58,614 bases of DNA from Arthrobacter sp. AQ5-06 (GCF_003287955.1 NZ_QMKP01000020.1:1-58614), one strand, 5' to 3'. Positions 34,547-47,744 are shown, counted from the stretch's first letter. The notes: generated from the sequence alone by a model not told the origin. Made by a program: numbers and translations.

Positions 34547-35858
34547 CGGGCCATGCCCCGCCGGCCGGTGCCCCGTAGGGCGGCCGCGGATTTTGGCCGG
34601 GTCCTGCCCGGTAGACCGGGACGCCGCGGCCCGGGACGCCGTCGGGATCCGCGCCCGACTCCAGCAGCCGGAGCAGGGAGATATCCAGTCCGTCCCGGCG
34701 CATCCTGAGGTCAAGGTAGAGCAGCGCCATCACGGACGTCTGGAAGGCGAATCCCACCGCTCCAACCACCGCACCGACGATGGCGGTGGCCACGCCCGCC
34801 ACCACGGCCGCAGTAATCGCCTGGTCGGCACCGCCGTGGGGTGAGACCACGCCGGTGTAAAAGCCTGAGAGAAGCGAGACCGGTATGGTGACTATCTGGG
34901 CGATGACCCCCACCATGATGCCCACCACGAGCGTGACGCCCAGGAGCCTCCACCAGCTGTTACGCGTGAGTTCCCAGGAGCGGCCTATGCCGGCCACGGC
35001 CCCGAGCTCCTCCACCACGACGGCGGCCGGCGCCACCATGAGCTTGATGTAGATCCACACGTACAGCACAAAGCACACCAGCCCCAGCGGGATCAGGATC
35101 AGGGCGCCCACGCCACCCGCCGTGCTGACCAGCAGCACGGCCAGCGCCACAAACAGCAGTGTCACCAGGAGCCCGCCGCCAACCAGCAGCGCCGCGAGGC
35201 GGATCAGTGCCCCCGCGCGGGACCGCGTCAGGGACCACATCTGCCTGAAGCCAGTAGGGCGGTTGAGGACAGACCTGGCTACCGGAACCACCATGGCGCC
35301 CTGAAGCACCGCCGACAGAAAAACGGTCAGCACCGAGACGAGCACGACGCCGGACGCGAAGGTGAGCATCACCGGGACCAGGTCCTGCTCTGTCAGGCCC
35401 TCCGCCCAGGTCTCCAGCGACGCCGCGGACGTGGCGGAAAATGCCGTGAGGACTGCCGTCAGCACTGCGGCGAGCGTCTGCGCCAGCAGCGCGGCGCCCA
35501 GCATGGCCTTGGCATTGCGCCGGATCGCCTGGAATGAGCCGTCCAGGATCTCGCCGAACAACAGCGGGCGCAGGGGAATGATGCCGGGTTTGGGCGGGGC
35601 CACGTAACGGGGCTGCTGGTAGGGCGGCGGAGCGCCGTAAGGGTTGTGCGGGGGACTGCCCCAAGCCGGCGGGCCACCCGGGGGTGGGCCCCACACCGGC
35701 TGGCCGCCCCAAGGCGGCTGTGCCGGGCCGGGCTGCGGCCCCCACGGAGGCTGTTCCCTCGGAGCCTGACTCCACGGAGGTTGGCTCCCTGGAGACTGGC
35801 CCCTCCCAGCCTCCCCGGCAGGATGCGGCTGCTGCATGTTCGGATCCTGGTGTGGCAC
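34536..35858 (-). CDS. Polytopic membrane protein (glycerophosphodiesterase membrane-domain-like)
   Basis: This 440-residue protein has a cytoplasmic N-terminus of about 95 residues rich in Pro, Gly and Gln (repeats of PPWG and QPxWG), then about six transmembrane helices (AKAMLGAALLAQTLAAVL near 115, further pairs to residue 395) with the conserved ELGAVAGIGRSWELTRNSWW segment typical of the GDPD-associated membrane domain. No catalytic phosphodiesterase domain is present. The GTG 35858 start has GGAAGG upstream; ATG 35837 is close behind. It is the first gene of the envelope cluster and is divergent from mtrA across about 133 bp. Confidence 0.82.
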   Translation of the reverse strand: MPHQDPNMQQPHPAGEAGRGQSPGSQPPWSQAPREQPPWGPQPGPAQPPWGGQPVWGPPPGGPPAWGSPPHNPYGAPPPYQQPRYVAPPKPGIIPLRPLLFGEILDGSFQAIRRNAKAMLGAALLAQTLAAVLTAVLTAFSATSAASLETWAEGLTEQDLVPVMLTFASGVVLVSVLTVFLSAVLQGAMVVPVARSVLNRPTGFRQMWSLTRSRAGALIRLAALLVGGGLLVTLLFVALAVLLVSTAGGVGALILIPLGLVCFVLYVWIYIKLMVAPAAVVVEELGAVAGIGRSWELTRNSWWRLLGVTLVVGIMVGVIAQIVTIPVSLLSGFYTGVVSPHGGADQAITAAVVAGVATAIVGAVVGAVGFAFQTSVMALLYLDLRMRRDGLDISLLRLLESGADPDGVPGRGVPVYRAGPGQNPRPPYGAPAGGAWPDGR

Positions 35859-35897
35859 CGTGTTCCTTCCCCCGTGCGGGACTGTCCGCGTCCTGCC

Positions 35898-35991
35898 AGC
35901 CTATAGTTCCGGCGTCGGGCGTCATAGCGTGGCGCCATGCCGTAAGGCCGTTGAACAGGACAAACCCTGTCCAATAGGGGAACATATAACT
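35898..35991 (+). promoter_or_regulatory. mtrA upstream region with candidate promoter elements
   Basis: TATAGT at 35902-35907 is a good -10-like hexamer. Closer to the gene, TTGAAC (35951-35956) and AATAGG (about 35973-35978) frame a small inverted repeat GGACA-N5-TGTCC (35958-35972). AGGGG at 35976-35980 is the ribosome-binding site for ATG 35992. Which element is used cannot be decided by eye. Confidence 0.35.
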
Positions 35992-36666
35992 ATGAAGGCA
36001 CGCATTCTGGTAGTTGACGATGACGAAGCGCTGGCCGAAATGATTGGGATTGTTCTGCGCAATGACGGCTTTGAGCCCGTCTTTTGCGCTGACGGCGGCC
36101 AGGCGCTGGATATTTTCCGTTCATCGAAGCCGGACCTCGTGCTGCTTGACCTCATGCTTCCCGGCGTGGACGGCATCGAGGTCTGCCGGCAGATCCGCTC
36201 CGAATCGGACGTGCCCATCGTGATGCTCACCGCCAAGTCGGATACGTCCGACGTCGTCCGCGGCCTTGAGTCCGGCGCAGACGACTACGTACCCAAGCCT
36301 TTCAAACCCGCCGAACTGGTGGCACGCGTGCGTGCCCGCTTGCGGCCCGGCGACCAGAAGGCGCCTGAAACGCTGCGGATCGCAGATATCACCATCGACG
36401 TGGCCGGCCACACCGTGAAGCGTGTCGATGAGCGGATTTCCCTGACGCCCCTGGAATTTGACCTCCTCGTGGCCCTGGCGAGGAAGCCATGGCAGGTGTT
36501 CACCCGCGAGCTGCTGCTGGAGCAGGTCTGGGGCTACCGCCACGCGGCGGACACCCGGCTGGTCAACGTCCATGTCCAGCGCCTCCGGTCAAAAATTGAG
36601 CGGGATCCGGAAGCTCCCGAAGTTGTATTGACGGTTCGTGGTGTCGGCTACAAAGCAGGTTCCTGA
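35992..36666 (+). CDS. mtrA: Response regulator MtrA
   Basis: This 224-residue OmpR-family regulator has a receiver domain (1-120; acidic Asp10/Asp11, phosphoacceptor Asp53 in LLDLMLPG, conserved Lys102 in YVPKPFKP) and a C-terminal winged helix (about 130-224; LTPLEFDLLVALARKPWQVF, HAADTRLVNVHVQRLRSKIE). MtrA of actinobacteria controls cell-wall hydrolases, replication and division genes, with MtrB as kinase. ATG 35992 gives the canonical MKARILVVDDD start. The stop lies within the mtrB coding region, so the two are translationally coupled. Confidence 0.97.
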   Translation: MKARILVVDDDEALAEMIGIVLRNDGFEPVFCADGGQALDIFRSSKPDLVLLDLMLPGVDGIEVCRQIRSESDVPIVMLTAKSDTSDVVRGLESGADDYVPKPFKPAELVARVRARLRPGDQKAPETLRIADITIDVAGHTVKRVDERISLTPLEFDLLVALARKPWQVFTRELLLEQVWGYRHAADTRLVNVHVQRLRSKIERDPEAPEVVLTVRGVGYKAGS

Positions 36667-38560
36667 GCCCTCAGGACCAGAAGCGCACCGCGCCCCGGAC
36701 CTTCCCGCAGCCAAGGGCCCGGAGCATACGGATGCACTGCCGGCTGAGCTGGCATCGCTGCCGTTCCGGGCACGGATCTGGCGGCGCCGTGGAGTCATCG
36801 TGGGGCTACGCGTGGGCCGCCTTGTCCGGATCGGCGTGACCCGGTTCTTCCCTGCGGTCCGCTTTGCCGGGCGGTCCCTGCGGCGGCGCTGGCGCCGGTC
36901 CCTGCAGTTCCGGACCGTCCTTACCACCCTGCTGTTGGCCGTGTCATCCTTTGGCGCCGTGGGAGCCTACCTGTCCAACCAGATCGCCAACAACCTGTTC
37001 CAGGAACGCCTCACCCAGGCCGAATCCGAAACCCGCTACTACGTCAAGCAGGTCCAGGACACGTTCGACGGCGCCCAGGTCACCGACCAGTCCAGCGTCA
37101 TCACCCTGGTCTACGACACCTTGAACGCGGTGGAGGGGCGCGGCTCCGTGATCCAGCGGCGGTACGTCTTTGAGGCCAAGCCCGAACAAACCAAGCCCCG
37201 AAACCGCTGGGTGGAGTCCCGGGCGTCCGACCAGCTGACCGTCAGCGTCATCCCGCCTGAACTCCGCACGGCCGTCCAGGACTCAGGGAAGGACCAGTAC
37301 TGGGCATCCACCATTATCCCTGTGGGAACCGAGGACAGGCCCGGCATCGCGGTAGGCAACAAGGTGACGTTCAACGGCACCGTGTACGAGCTCTACCTTA
37401 TATATGACGTCAACACGGCCCAGCAGACGCTCGACGAAATCCAGGGCGTCCTCCTGGCAGGCGGCGCGGTGCTGGTCCTGATGATCGGCGCCATCGCCTG
37501 GTACGTCACCCGCAACGTTGTCAGCCCGGTCAGCCACGCTGCCCTGGTGTCGGAGAAGCTCGCGGCCGGTCAATTGCAGGAGCGGATGGTGGTCAAAGGC
37601 GAAGACGAGGTGGCCCGCCTCGGGGCATCGTTCAACCACATGGCCGCCAGCCTCCAGGAGCAGATCACCCAGCTGGCCATGTTGTCCCAGATGCAGCAGC
37701 GGTTTGTCTCCGACGTCTCCCACGAGCTCCGCACGCCCCTGACCACCGTCCGGATGGCCGCGGAAGTGTTGTACGACGCCCGCCACGACTTCGACCCCAT
37801 CAACAAGCGCTCCGCCGAACTCCTGTACAACCAGGTGGAGAGGTTCCAGTCCCTCCTGGCCGACCTGCTCGAGATCTCCCGCTTCGACGCCGGCGTGGCC
37901 GTGCTTGACGCCGAGCCCGAGGACATCCTGCAGGTGATCGCCCACGTCATCGACGGGGCGGCGCCCGTTGCGGCCGAATACGGCTCGGAGATCATCCTCC
38001 GGGCGCCCGCCGAGGGAATTGTCGCGGAAATGGACGCCAGGAGGATCGACAGGATCCTGCGGAACCTCATCCTGAATGCAGTCGAGCATGGCGAAGGCAG
38101 GCCGGTCACCGTAACTGTCGCGGCCAACCAGTCATCGGTGGGAGTTGCTGTCAGGGACCAGGGGATCGGCATGACTCCGGCCGAGGCCGCCCGGGTCTTT
38201 GACCGGTTCTGGCGTGCGGATCCGGCGCGGGCCCGCACCACCGGAGGCAGCGGCCTGGGCCTGTCCATCGCGATGGAGGACACCAAGCTCCATAACGGCT
38301 GGCTGCAGGCATGGGGAAGCAAGGGCAGAGGGGCCAACTTCCGGCTGACCATTCCGTTGCGCCAGGGCGAGGACATCGACCGCTCACCCGTGCAGCTTGA
38401 GCCGGAGGACATCATCCTCCCCGACGTGCCACATGCGAAGAACGTGCTGGTCCTGGGGACCGGCCCCACTGGGGCGTCTGGTTCCACCGCTGGCGGGCGT
38501 GGCCAGGGCGCCGGGCGCGCCCCGGCCGGGACGGCCGCGACACCGAAGGAGTCTTCATGA
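36638..38560 (+). CDS. mtrB: Sensor histidine kinase MtrB
   Basis: This 640-residue kinase has two transmembrane helices (about 91-112 and 270-290) around an extracellular domain of about 160 residues, a HAMP linker, a HisKA domain with His362 in [11 protein letters not shown], and an HATPase domain ([52 protein letters not shown]). It phosphorylates MtrA and responds to cell-wall state; LpqB, encoded next, modulates it. The start at GTG 36638 overlaps mtrA by 29 nt; the 65-residue Arg-rich cytoplasmic leader is normal for the family. The C-terminal 60 residues are a low-complexity tail. Confidence 0.96.
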   Translation: MVSATKQVPEPSGPEAHRAPDLPAAKGPEHTDALPAELASLPFRARIWRRRGVIVGLRVGRLVRIGVTRFFPAVRFAGRSLRRRWRRSLQFRTVLTTLLLAVSSFGAVGAYLSNQIANNLFQERLTQAESETRYYVKQVQDTFDGAQVTDQSSVITLVYDTLNAVEGRGSVIQRRYVFEAKPEQTKPRNRWVESRASDQLTVSVIPPELRTAVQDSGKDQYWASTIIPVGTEDRPGIAVGNKVTFNGTVYELYLIYDVNTAQQTLDEIQGVLLAGGAVLVLMIGAIAWYVTRNVVSPVSHAALVSEKLAAGQLQERMVVKGEDEVARLGASFNHMAASLQEQITQLAMLSQMQQRFVSDVSHELRTPLTTVRMAAEVLYDARHDFDPINKRSAELLYNQVERFQSLLADLLEISRFDAGVAVLDAEPEDILQVIAHVIDGAAPVAAEYGSEIILRAPAEGIVAEMDARRIDRILRNLILNAVEHGEGRPVTVTVAANQSSVGVAVRDQGIGMTPAEAARVFDRFWRADPARARTTGGSGLGLSIAMEDTKLHNGWLQAWGSKGRGANFRLTIPLRQGEDIDRSPVQLEPEDIILPDVPHAKNVLVLGTGPTGASGSTAGGRGQGAGRAPAGTAATPKESS

Positions 38561-40275
38561 CGGGACCAAAAGTGCGGGTAATGCTGAAGAGCAGCGTTGT
38601 GCTGCTCGTCGTTGTCCTGTTGCTGGCCTCGTGCGCGCGCATTCCCACGGCCGGGCCGGTGGGGAAGAGCGCGGAAGGCAGCGCCGGAAACGTCAATGCA
38701 CCGGTGTTCCTCCCGGCCGCGCCCCAGCCCGGCGCTGCTCCGGATAACATCATTGATTACTTCTACCGTGCCGGTACCGGATACGAGGGTGACTACGCGG
38801 TGGCCCGCGAATACCTGACGCAGGCAGCGTCAGTGTCCTGGAAACCAGACCAGCGCGCGCTGGTGTACCGCGAGGCGAAAGTGGTGGGCACCGGCGTCGA
38901 CAACGTCTACAACTTCCAGCTGGACGTTGCCTACAGCGTGGATGTTGACGGCATCGCCACCCAAATGCCGGAAGGTACCATCGAGAACATTCCGGCCACG
39001 CTCACCCAGGTGGACGGCGAATGGCGGATCTCAGCCATCCCGGACGGAACAGCGATCCCGGAGGAAACCTTCAAGGTCATCTACGGCGCCTACCCCATCT
39101 ACTTCTACGATCCCAGCTTCACTTATGCCGTGCCCGACGTCCGCTGGTTCATCAAGAACAAGACCGTCAAAGCCATGACCAGCGCCCTGCTTGCCGGCCC
39201 CGCGCCGTATCTTCGGGGAGCGGTGGTGAGCGCCTTCCCGTCCGGCATCAAACTTGCCCGCGAATCGGTTCCGGTGGTGTCCGGAGCTGCGCAGGTGGAC
39301 CTCACCGCCAAGGAACTCACTGAGGCGTCCACGGAGGACAGGCTCCGGATGCAGACGCAGCTATCACTCACGTTCCGCAGCCAGCCCGACGTCGTTAATG
39401 TGGAGCTGCACGCCAACCAGGACCTGGTCCGGGTCGAAGACAACGGCTCGGTGTTGCCCCCGGTGCGGGACAAAAACGTGCCGGTCCGCGAGATCGCCGT
39501 CAGCGGCAATGAGCTGGTTCGCTACGAGAACAACAGGGTGTCCCCGCTGCCGGATATGCAGCCTGTTTCCTCGCTCGGGCCCCGCTACCCGGCGGAATCT
39601 CCGGTGTCCCAGACCGTGGCTTTCCTCAACGAAAGCCGGACGACGCTCTACAGCATGGTGCCGGGACAGCCTGCTCGTGCGCTGACAACGCGCAGCACCA
39701 TCACGCACCCTTCCTTCAGTCTTTATGACTGGGTGTGGGCCGCAGGGCCGGGAGCAACCGGCGGTACGGAGGTTGTCGCCTATCGGCCCATCGGTGTGGC
39801 CGAAGGTGCCGCTGTTCCCACCGTTACCCTCACACCGTCCTGGCTGGCCGGACGGACCGTCAAGGAGCTGAGGATCTCCCGCGAGGGTGTCCGGGCGCTT
39901 GTCATCTCGGAACAGAACGGCAAGACGAACGTCCAGATTGCCGGGATCATCCGGAACGCCGACGGGACTCCCCGGGAACTGACTGCCCCGATCACCCTGG
40001 TGGCAACCGGTGATCCGGACCAGGGAGTCTGGGTGAACGACACAACGGTTGCCGTGATGAAAGCATCCGCAGGCTCGAACGTCACGCCGGAGCTGCTGTC
40101 CCTCACATCCGGACAACCCCAGCAGTTGGCGCCCTGGCCCGGCCTGGTCCGGCTCAGCGCCGGCAACGGGCTGGAGGAAATCTACGGCCAGTCGGCCGAG
40201 GGCATCTTCCAGCGGCTGGGCAACGGCTGGTCCCCCCAGCTTAAGGGTCCCATCGACCCCTCATTCCCCGGCTAG
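38557..40275 (+). CDS. lpqB: Lipoprotein LpqB
   Basis: This 572-residue protein has a lipoprotein signal with lipobox LLASC (Cys26 from ATG 38557, Cys18 if translation starts at ATG 38581), a GerMN domain (about 200-290; [20 protein letters not shown]) and a C-terminal beta-propeller-like region (about 300-570). LpqB binds the MtrB extracellular domain and adjusts MtrA signalling. The mtrAB-lpqB order is conserved in actinobacteria. It overlaps mtrB by 4 nt. Confidence 0.95.
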   Translation: MTGPKVRVMLKSSVVLLVVVLLLASCARIPTAGPVGKSAEGSAGNVNAPVFLPAAPQPGAAPDNIIDYFYRAGTGYEGDYAVAREYLTQAASVSWKPDQRALVYREAKVVGTGVDNVYNFQLDVAYSVDVDGIATQMPEGTIENIPATLTQVDGEWRISAIPDGTAIPEETFKVIYGAYPIYFYDPSFTYAVPDVRWFIKNKTVKAMTSALLAGPAPYLRGAVVSAFPSGIKLARESVPVVSGAAQVDLTAKELTEASTEDRLRMQTQLSLTFRSQPDVVNVELHANQDLVRVEDNGSVLPPVRDKNVPVREIAVSGNELVRYENNRVSPLPDMQPVSSLGPRYPAESPVSQTVAFLNESRTTLYSMVPGQPARALTTRSTITHPSFSLYDWVWAAGPGATGGTEVVAYRPIGVAEGAAVPTVTLTPSWLAGRTVKELRISREGVRALVISEQNGKTNVQIAGIIRNADGTPRELTAPITLVATGDPDQGVWVNDTTVAVMKASAGSNVTPELLSLTSGQPQQLAPWPGLVRLSAGNGLEEIYGQSAEGIFQRLGNGWSPQLKGPIDPSFPG

Positions 40276-40338
40276 CGTGCTATCCACATAGCGCGGGCTG
40301 AGGGTTCCGGGGCCGCGGCCGGGAGGCCATCATGGGGT

Positions 40339-41325
40339 GTGACCGAAGTTCAGCCCGCACGTCGCCCTGCGCGCCTCCCTCCCGCGCGCAACTCCGGCGG
40401 CCGCGCCGGGGGCAGCCTGGCCAGAGGTGTGGCAAGCATGGATCCGGACCTCCTGCCGCCTCCGCTGCAGTCCGCCAAGCATCGCGGCGGCCACCGCCGC
40501 CGGTGGCTGCGGGCCGCCGACCAGATGGGCGCCGCCGCCGCGGAGCTGCTGGCACTTGCCGTTCCCGTGGACTGCGTCTGCTGCGGCGCGGAGGACCTGG
40601 CCCTGTGCGTCGCGTGCGAACGCCAGGTCCGCCTGCTGACCAGGCACCCGTTCCGGGCAGAGGAGCACGCCCCGGCCCTGATGAACGTCGACGGCGGCCT
40701 GATCCTTCCCGTGGTGGCGGCCGGGGTGTACCGCGAGGAGTTGGCGCAGGCCGTGCTGTCGTTCAAGAGCCATGGCCAGCACCAGCTCACGTCAGTCCTC
40801 GCGCGGGGACTGGGGCAGGGCATTGCCGCGGCCCTGGCCGGCGTCGACGGCGTCTGCCTGGTTCCGGTGCCCAGCAGTACGGCCGGCTACGTCAAGAGGG
40901 GGTTCAGTCCGGTCCACCTCCTGCTCGCAGAGTTGCGGCGGGGGACCAGCATTCCCGGAACACCGGTGGTTGACGTGATCCGGAAATCCCGGCGCCGCGC
41001 CGCACTGGCGCGGCTGCCTGGAGGCCAAAAGGGACTCGGCCGCGGTGCCCGGGGGAGCCGGGTCAGGGGGTCCATGAAGGTCCCGGGACGCCAGCGCGCG
41101 CGGGTGGCCGGCCGCCGCTGCATCATTGTCGACGACGTCCTCACCACCGGGGCCACACTCGCGGAAGCAGCCCGCGCGCTCCACCTCAGCGGCGCCGTGG
41201 TGGTGGGGGCGGTGGTCCTCGCCGCGACACGCCCGCCCGATTCAGCTGGCGGCGAATCGCCGGGCCCGGGAGCTGGCGGAAAGCTGCCCGTCTTAGAAAA
41301 AAATAAACGAAGAAAGGATGAATAA
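40339..41325 (+). CDS. ComF-family phosphoribosyltransferase-like protein
   Basis: This 328-residue protein has a double zinc-finger-like start after a basic leader (VDCVCCGAEDLALCVACERQ, about 76-95) and a phosphoribosyltransferase domain with the PRPP-binding loop CIIVDDVLTTGATL (about 257-270). ComF proteins take part in DNA uptake in competent bacteria; in actinobacteria their role is uncertain. GTG 40339 is used; the first 60 residues are low in conservation, and ATG 40438 is an alternative. The insert between residues 215 and 250 is Arg/Gly-rich. It lies directly upstream of hpf. Confidence 0.88.
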   Translation: MTEVQPARRPARLPPARNSGGRAGGSLARGVASMDPDLLPPPLQSAKHRGGHRRRWLRAADQMGAAAAELLALAVPVDCVCCGAEDLALCVACERQVRLLTRHPFRAEEHAPALMNVDGGLILPVVAAGVYREELAQAVLSFKSHGQHQLTSVLARGLGQGIAAALAGVDGVCLVPVPSSTAGYVKRGFSPVHLLLAELRRGTSIPGTPVVDVIRKSRRRAALARLPGGQKGLGRGARGSRVRGSMKVPGRQRARVAGRRCIIVDDVLTTGATLAEAARALHLSGAVVVGAVVLAATRPPDSAGGESPGPGAGGKLPVLEKNKRRKDE

Positions 41326-41469
41326 CAGGTGGCTATGAACTAACGTCGGTTGTGGGTACCAAGAACAAGTTGTACCTTTCGATGGCGGCTCGGAAAGGGG
41401 CTCGACTGTCAAGCAGATCGGCCTTGGGATGTGCCGCCGTCGTGTCACCGAAGTCATTTGGAGGGCACC

Positions 41470-42195
41470 ATGGAGTTTATGATCAGCGGACGAAATCTGA
41501 CGGTCTCAGACCGCTTCCGCGAATACGCCGGTGAGAAGATCTCGAAGATCGAGTCACTTGGCGACAAAGTCCAACGGGTTGACGCCAAGGTTTCCAAGGA
41601 AACGAATGCACGCCAGACCGGCGACCAGCTCACCGTTGAAGTGACAGTCCTGGGCCGGGGACCCGTAATCCGTGCCGAAGCCAGCGCCGCAGACAAATTC
41701 GCTGCATTCGATCTCGCCTACACCAAACTGCTTGAACGTCTCCGCCGCGCTAAGGACCGCAAGAAGGTCCACCACGGCCGCCACACCCCCAAGGCAGTAC
41801 GTGAGGCCACCGCGGCACTGGAGCCTGCAAGCGCCAGTGAACCCATATACGTCGAGGCGAGCCATCGCAGCGAACCCCAGGCGCCGCCCGTTGAACCATC
41901 GCCCTACGATGTCGAGAACGACATTCCGGCAGGGGACTCCCCAGTGCTGATCCGGCGCAAAGTCTTCCCCGCGGCCTCCCTCACCCTTGACGATGCTGTG
42001 GACAACATGGAGCTCGTAGGCCACGATTTCTACCTGTTTATGGACAAAGCCACCAACACGCCCTCGGTCGTCTACAGGCGCCGTGGCTGGACGTACGGGG
42101 TGATCACCCTGGACCACGAATGCGAACCGGGGGACACCGCCGTCGAAGAAAAAATCCTCGCCTACCGCTCCGATGACGAGGCTGCAAAAGTCTAG
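41470..42195 (+). CDS. hpf: Long-form ribosome hibernation promoting factor
   Basis: This 241-residue protein has an N-terminal S30AE/HPF domain (1-105; MEFMISGRNLTVSDRFREYA, VEVTVLGRGPVIRAEASAAD) and a C-terminal dimerisation domain (about 180-241; LDDAVDNMELVGHDFYLFMD, VVYRRRGWTYGVITLD). Long HPF makes hibernating 100S ribosome dimers in stationary phase and under stress. ATG 41470 is chosen for its GGAGGG site. The 144-bp upstream gap holds an imperfect hairpin (GGTAC near 41357 with GTACC near 41374) and presumably a stress promoter. Confidence 0.96.
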   Translation: MEFMISGRNLTVSDRFREYAGEKISKIESLGDKVQRVDAKVSKETNARQTGDQLTVEVTVLGRGPVIRAEASAADKFAAFDLAYTKLLERLRRAKDRKKVHHGRHTPKAVREATAALEPASASEPIYVEASHRSEPQAPPVEPSPYDVENDIPAGDSPVLIRRKVFPAASLTLDDAVDNMELVGHDFYLFMDKATNTPSVVYRRRGWTYGVITLDHECEPGDTAVEEKILAYRSDDEAAKV

Positions 42196-42227
42196 GGTGG
42201 CTCACGCCCCTCAATGAAAGGACTGAT

Positions 42228-43493
42228 GTGCCAGCGACGCTGAGCCTTAACCAGGCCCGGCGGATCGCCTTGGCAGCTCAGGGACTCGACAAAGGACGGC
42301 CCGCCGGCCCCGTGACCTCACGGACGGTGGGCCGTACCTTTGCCCGTATCCAGCTTGTCCAGATCGATTCCGTCAACGTGTTGTCCCGCAGTCACTTCCT
42401 GCCCTTCTTTTCAAGGCTCGGCAACTACGACCGCACCATTCTTCAGCGGATGGCCAGCTCGCCTCCCAGACGAATGATGGAGTACTGGGCGCACGAGGCC
42501 AGCTTCATCCGGCCCGATCACTTCCAGGACCTCCTCTTGTGGCAGAAGCGCACGTGGGTGGGTGCGTCAGCCATGGACCCGGAGCTGCGCGGCGCGGTGG
42601 CCGGAAAGATCCTCGACGCCCTCGCCGCCGGGCGGCCCATGACAGCGGTGGAACTGACGGCGAACATCGGGCACGTGGAGGACCGGCGGGACGACAACTG
42701 GGGATGGAACTGGAACGCCGTCAAACGCGTGCTTGAAGATCTGTTCGAGGCGGGCATTATTTCCGCGGCGTCCAGAACCGAACAGTTCGAGCGAAAGTAC
42801 ACGCTGACGGCCAGGGTGCTGCCGCGCCGGCCGGCACTAGAAGCCACCCCGGACCCTGTTGAGGCCATGCATCGGCTCATCGATGCGGCTGCGCAAGCCC
42901 ATGGCATCGGAACCGTTAGGTGTTTCGCGGACTATTTCCGTACACCGGTCAAGGCGGCTGCCGCCTCGGTGGACCATCTGGTCAGCATAGGGAGGCTGGA
43001 GCCGGTGGTTGTCGCAGGCTGGGACCGAAACGTATTCCTCCATGCCGACGCCTCCATGCCGCGGCGGGCGGCAGGGCGGGCCTTGGTCAGTCCCTTTGAC
43101 TCCCTGGTCTTCGAGCGGCGCCGGCTTGAGGAGCTGTTCGGGTTCCACTACCGGATCGAGATTTACACGCCCGCGCACCTCCGGCGCTTCGGGTATTACG
43201 TCCTGCCCTTTCTCTTGGGCGACACCATCGTGGCGCGGGTGGACCTTAAAGCTGACCGTGCAGCCGGAAAACTGCTGGTCAGGTCCGCCTACGGTGAGCC
43301 GGACGCACCGCCAGGGACCGCCGTCGAACTCGCAGCCGAGCTGGAACTGATGGCCGAGTGGCTGGAGCTGGAGGACATTCTGGTCAGCCCGGCCGGGGAC
43401 CTGGCGGAGTCTCTCGCGGGCGCCCTGCGTCACCGCGCCGGCCCGCTCCGCTCTCAGGGAACACCGGCCACGTGGCCGGTGTCTCTCCCGTAG
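42228..43493 (+). CDS. YcaQ-like winged-helix DNA glycosylase (HTH_42 superfamily)
   Basis: This 421-residue protein matches the HTH_42/YcaQ family: LNQARRIALAAQGL at the start, VQIDSVNVLSRSHFLPFFSR with the catalytic QxD (Gln45, Asp47), RMMEYWAHEASFIRPDHF, and ALVSPFDSLVFERRRLEELF with FHYRIEIYTP in the C-terminal domain. YcaQ (AlkX) and AlkZ open DNA interstrand crosslinks and remove bulky alkylated bases. Streptomyces AlkZ protects producers of azinomycin, so this gene may guard against similar natural products. The start is GTG 42228. The gene lies between hpf and secA. Confidence 0.88.
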   Translation: MPATLSLNQARRIALAAQGLDKGRPAGPVTSRTVGRTFARIQLVQIDSVNVLSRSHFLPFFSRLGNYDRTILQRMASSPPRRMMEYWAHEASFIRPDHFQDLLLWQKRTWVGASAMDPELRGAVAGKILDALAAGRPMTAVELTANIGHVEDRRDDNWGWNWNAVKRVLEDLFEAGIISAASRTEQFERKYTLTARVLPRRPALEATPDPVEAMHRLIDAAAQAHGIGTVRCFADYFRTPVKAAAASVDHLVSIGRLEPVVVAGWDRNVFLHADASMPRRAAGRALVSPFDSLVFERRRLEELFGFHYRIEIYTPAHLRRFGYYVLPFLLGDTIVARVDLKADRAAGKLLVRSAYGEPDAPPGTAVELAAELELMAEWLELEDILVSPAGDLAESLAGALRHRAGPLRSQGTPATWPVSLP

Positions 43494-43540
43494 ACTAAAA
43501 ACGCCAGAATTCGGCAGCATAAGACTGGGAGTATCTTCAC

Positions 43541-46279
<2,739 letters not shown>

Positions 46280-46334
46280 CAGCAGGGATCGAGGCTGATC
46301 AGCCATAGGTTGACACTGAAATAGATCGACACTG

Positions 46335-46366
46335 GAAGTGCCCGGAGCCTCAGCTTCGGGCACTTC
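46335..46366. terminator. Hairpin between convergent secA and the Rv3235-like gene
   Basis: GAAGTGCCCGGAGC (46335-46348) pairs with GCTTCGGGCACTTC (46353-46366), a 14-bp stem with one G-U pair and loop CTCA. It lies between two genes that end toward each other, 21 bp from the minus-strand stop, and so probably serves both. Confidence 0.75.
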
Positions 46367-46386
46367 TGCATTCGGGGGCAAGCGGT

Positions 46387-46851
46387 TCAGCCGACCATAA
46401 ACTCAGTTACGCGCCAGACCTGCTTGCTGCGTTCAAGCCGGACCGCCACAGCGCGTGCGCGGACATCGTCAACCACCACGGCGCTTGCCTCATAAATGCC
46501 CGGGGCGACCGGGCAGGCGCGGACAGAGCGCACCATGGAGTTCTTGTGCAGCCGGGCCAGGGATGGGGAGGCGGAGCGCGCCTGTTCGCGGCGGATCAGG
46601 GCCGCACGGTGCTGCAGCACGGCGAGGCAGCGCGGATCCAGCCGGCGGGCGAGCTGGTGAATCGGCCGGATGCCGGCGAGGGCTTCCATAGCCGCCTGCA
46701 CTGTGCTGCGGGTGATCGCCAGGATTTCGGAGGTCTCGTCTGCCGCACGCAGCGGCGCGACCGGTGCGGTAGTGCGCAGAGGAACCTGGCGGACTGCTGC
46801 CGCGCGGCCCGGGTTAACCGTGGCGGAGCGGATTGGCGTAACTGCATACAT
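46387..46851 (-). CDS. Rv3235-family protein
   Basis: This 154-residue protein has an unstructured first third, then the conserved Rv3235-like domain: ITRSTVQAAMEALAGIRPIH and QLARRLDPRCLAVLQHRAAL (helical), then VRSVRACPVAPGIYEASAVV and VAVRLERSKQVWRVTEFMVG (beta-rich, ending at the C-terminus). The family is widespread in actinobacteria next to secA and has no assigned biochemical role. The gene is followed, in transcription order, by the secA terminator. The LysM protein gene lies 44 bp upstream and may be co-transcribed. Confidence 0.85.
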   Translation of the reverse strand: MYAVTPIRSATVNPGRAAAVRQVPLRTTAPVAPLRAADETSEILAITRSTVQAAMEALAGIRPIHQLARRLDPRCLAVLQHRAALIRREQARSASPSLARLHKNSMVRSVRACPVAPGIYEASAVVVDDVRARAVAVRLERSKQVWRVTEFMVG

Positions 46852-46894
46852 GTGATTCCCCTTAGTCGTGAGCTGATGAATGTCGGAACGTCGG

Positions 46895-47728
46895 CTAGGC
46901 CGTGGAAGGTGCCTTCAAAATCTGCCCGGGCAGCAGGACGTGCGGGCTTTCGCCGATCTGGGATTTGTTGGCCTCGTACCAGCGAGGCCAGTGCAGGGCG
47001 ACGTCCACATCCGAAGCCGCCGGGCCCAAGTAGCGGGATGCGATGTCCCACAGTGTGTCGCCTGCCAGCACCGTGACCTCACTCAATGCCGGGGGCGTAC
47101 CCTGTTCCGCCCGGACGGGCCGGGCCGCCATCAGGCCGGGGTCCGGGACCGGCGGCCTGGGACGCCAGTCGGGCCGGACCGCAGCCGCAGGAGCTTGGGT
47201 GGTCTGTTCTCCTGTGTCCGCGGGGACTTTGCCCTCTGATTCCGGGAGCTGCCGGTGGCCGTTTGTGGTGGACCACTGGGCCTGGATGGCTACGCCGTGG
47301 ACCGGTACGTCCTGGACGGCCACTTCCTGCGTCGGTACCCAGGCGGGTCCGCCCGGTGGGACGGCTGCGTGAGCCAACGGTGCCGACAGTAGCTGCACAG
47401 ATAGTGCGGCCACAGCGAGCCGGCGCATGAATGCCGGGCAGCACTTGCCTGCCCTGTCGGCGGCCCGCCGCCTGCCGGACCTGGCCAGGACGGCGGCCGC
47501 TGACGCTAAAATCATCGAGAGGATCCACCACGCCACGATGGCCAGCCCCGCGGCAACAGCCACGGCACCAAGAAGGTCATCGACGTCCGGGCCTTGCCGG
47601 CGGGCTGTGGAGAGTTGCCACCGATCCACCATGTCCCCGCCGGCAATGCAGAGGAAGAATCCCAACAGGAGGATGGACGCTGCCATGACTGCGTCTGCGC
47701 GGAGCCCCCGTGCTGTGCCTGCCGTCAT
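46895..47728 (-). CDS. LysM-domain membrane/envelope protein
   Basis: This 277-residue protein starts at ATG 47728. It has two or three transmembrane segments (about 15-33, 50-75 and a helix at 103-120 ending in LAHAA), a polar linker of about 90 residues and a C-terminal LysM domain (about 225-275; VTVLAGDTLWDIASRYLGPA, then ANKSQIGESPHVLLPGQIL). LysM domains bind peptidoglycan, so the protein probably tethers the membrane to the wall. Four in-phase GTTTGATG repeats begin 17 bp upstream of its start. Confidence 0.88.
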   Translation of the reverse strand: MTAGTARGLRADAVMAASILLLGFFLCIAGGDMVDRWQLSTARRQGPDVDDLLGAVAVAAGLAIVAWWILSMILASAAAVLARSGRRRAADRAGKCCPAFMRRLAVAALSVQLLSAPLAHAAVPPGGPAWVPTQEVAVQDVPVHGVAIQAQWSTTNGHRQLPESEGKVPADTGEQTTQAPAAAVRPDWRPRPPVPDPGLMAARPVRAEQGTPPALSEVTVLAGDTLWDIASRYLGPAASDVDVALHWPRWYEANKSQIGESPHVLLPGQILKAPSTA

Positions 47729-47744
47729 CGTGTTCCTAACTCGC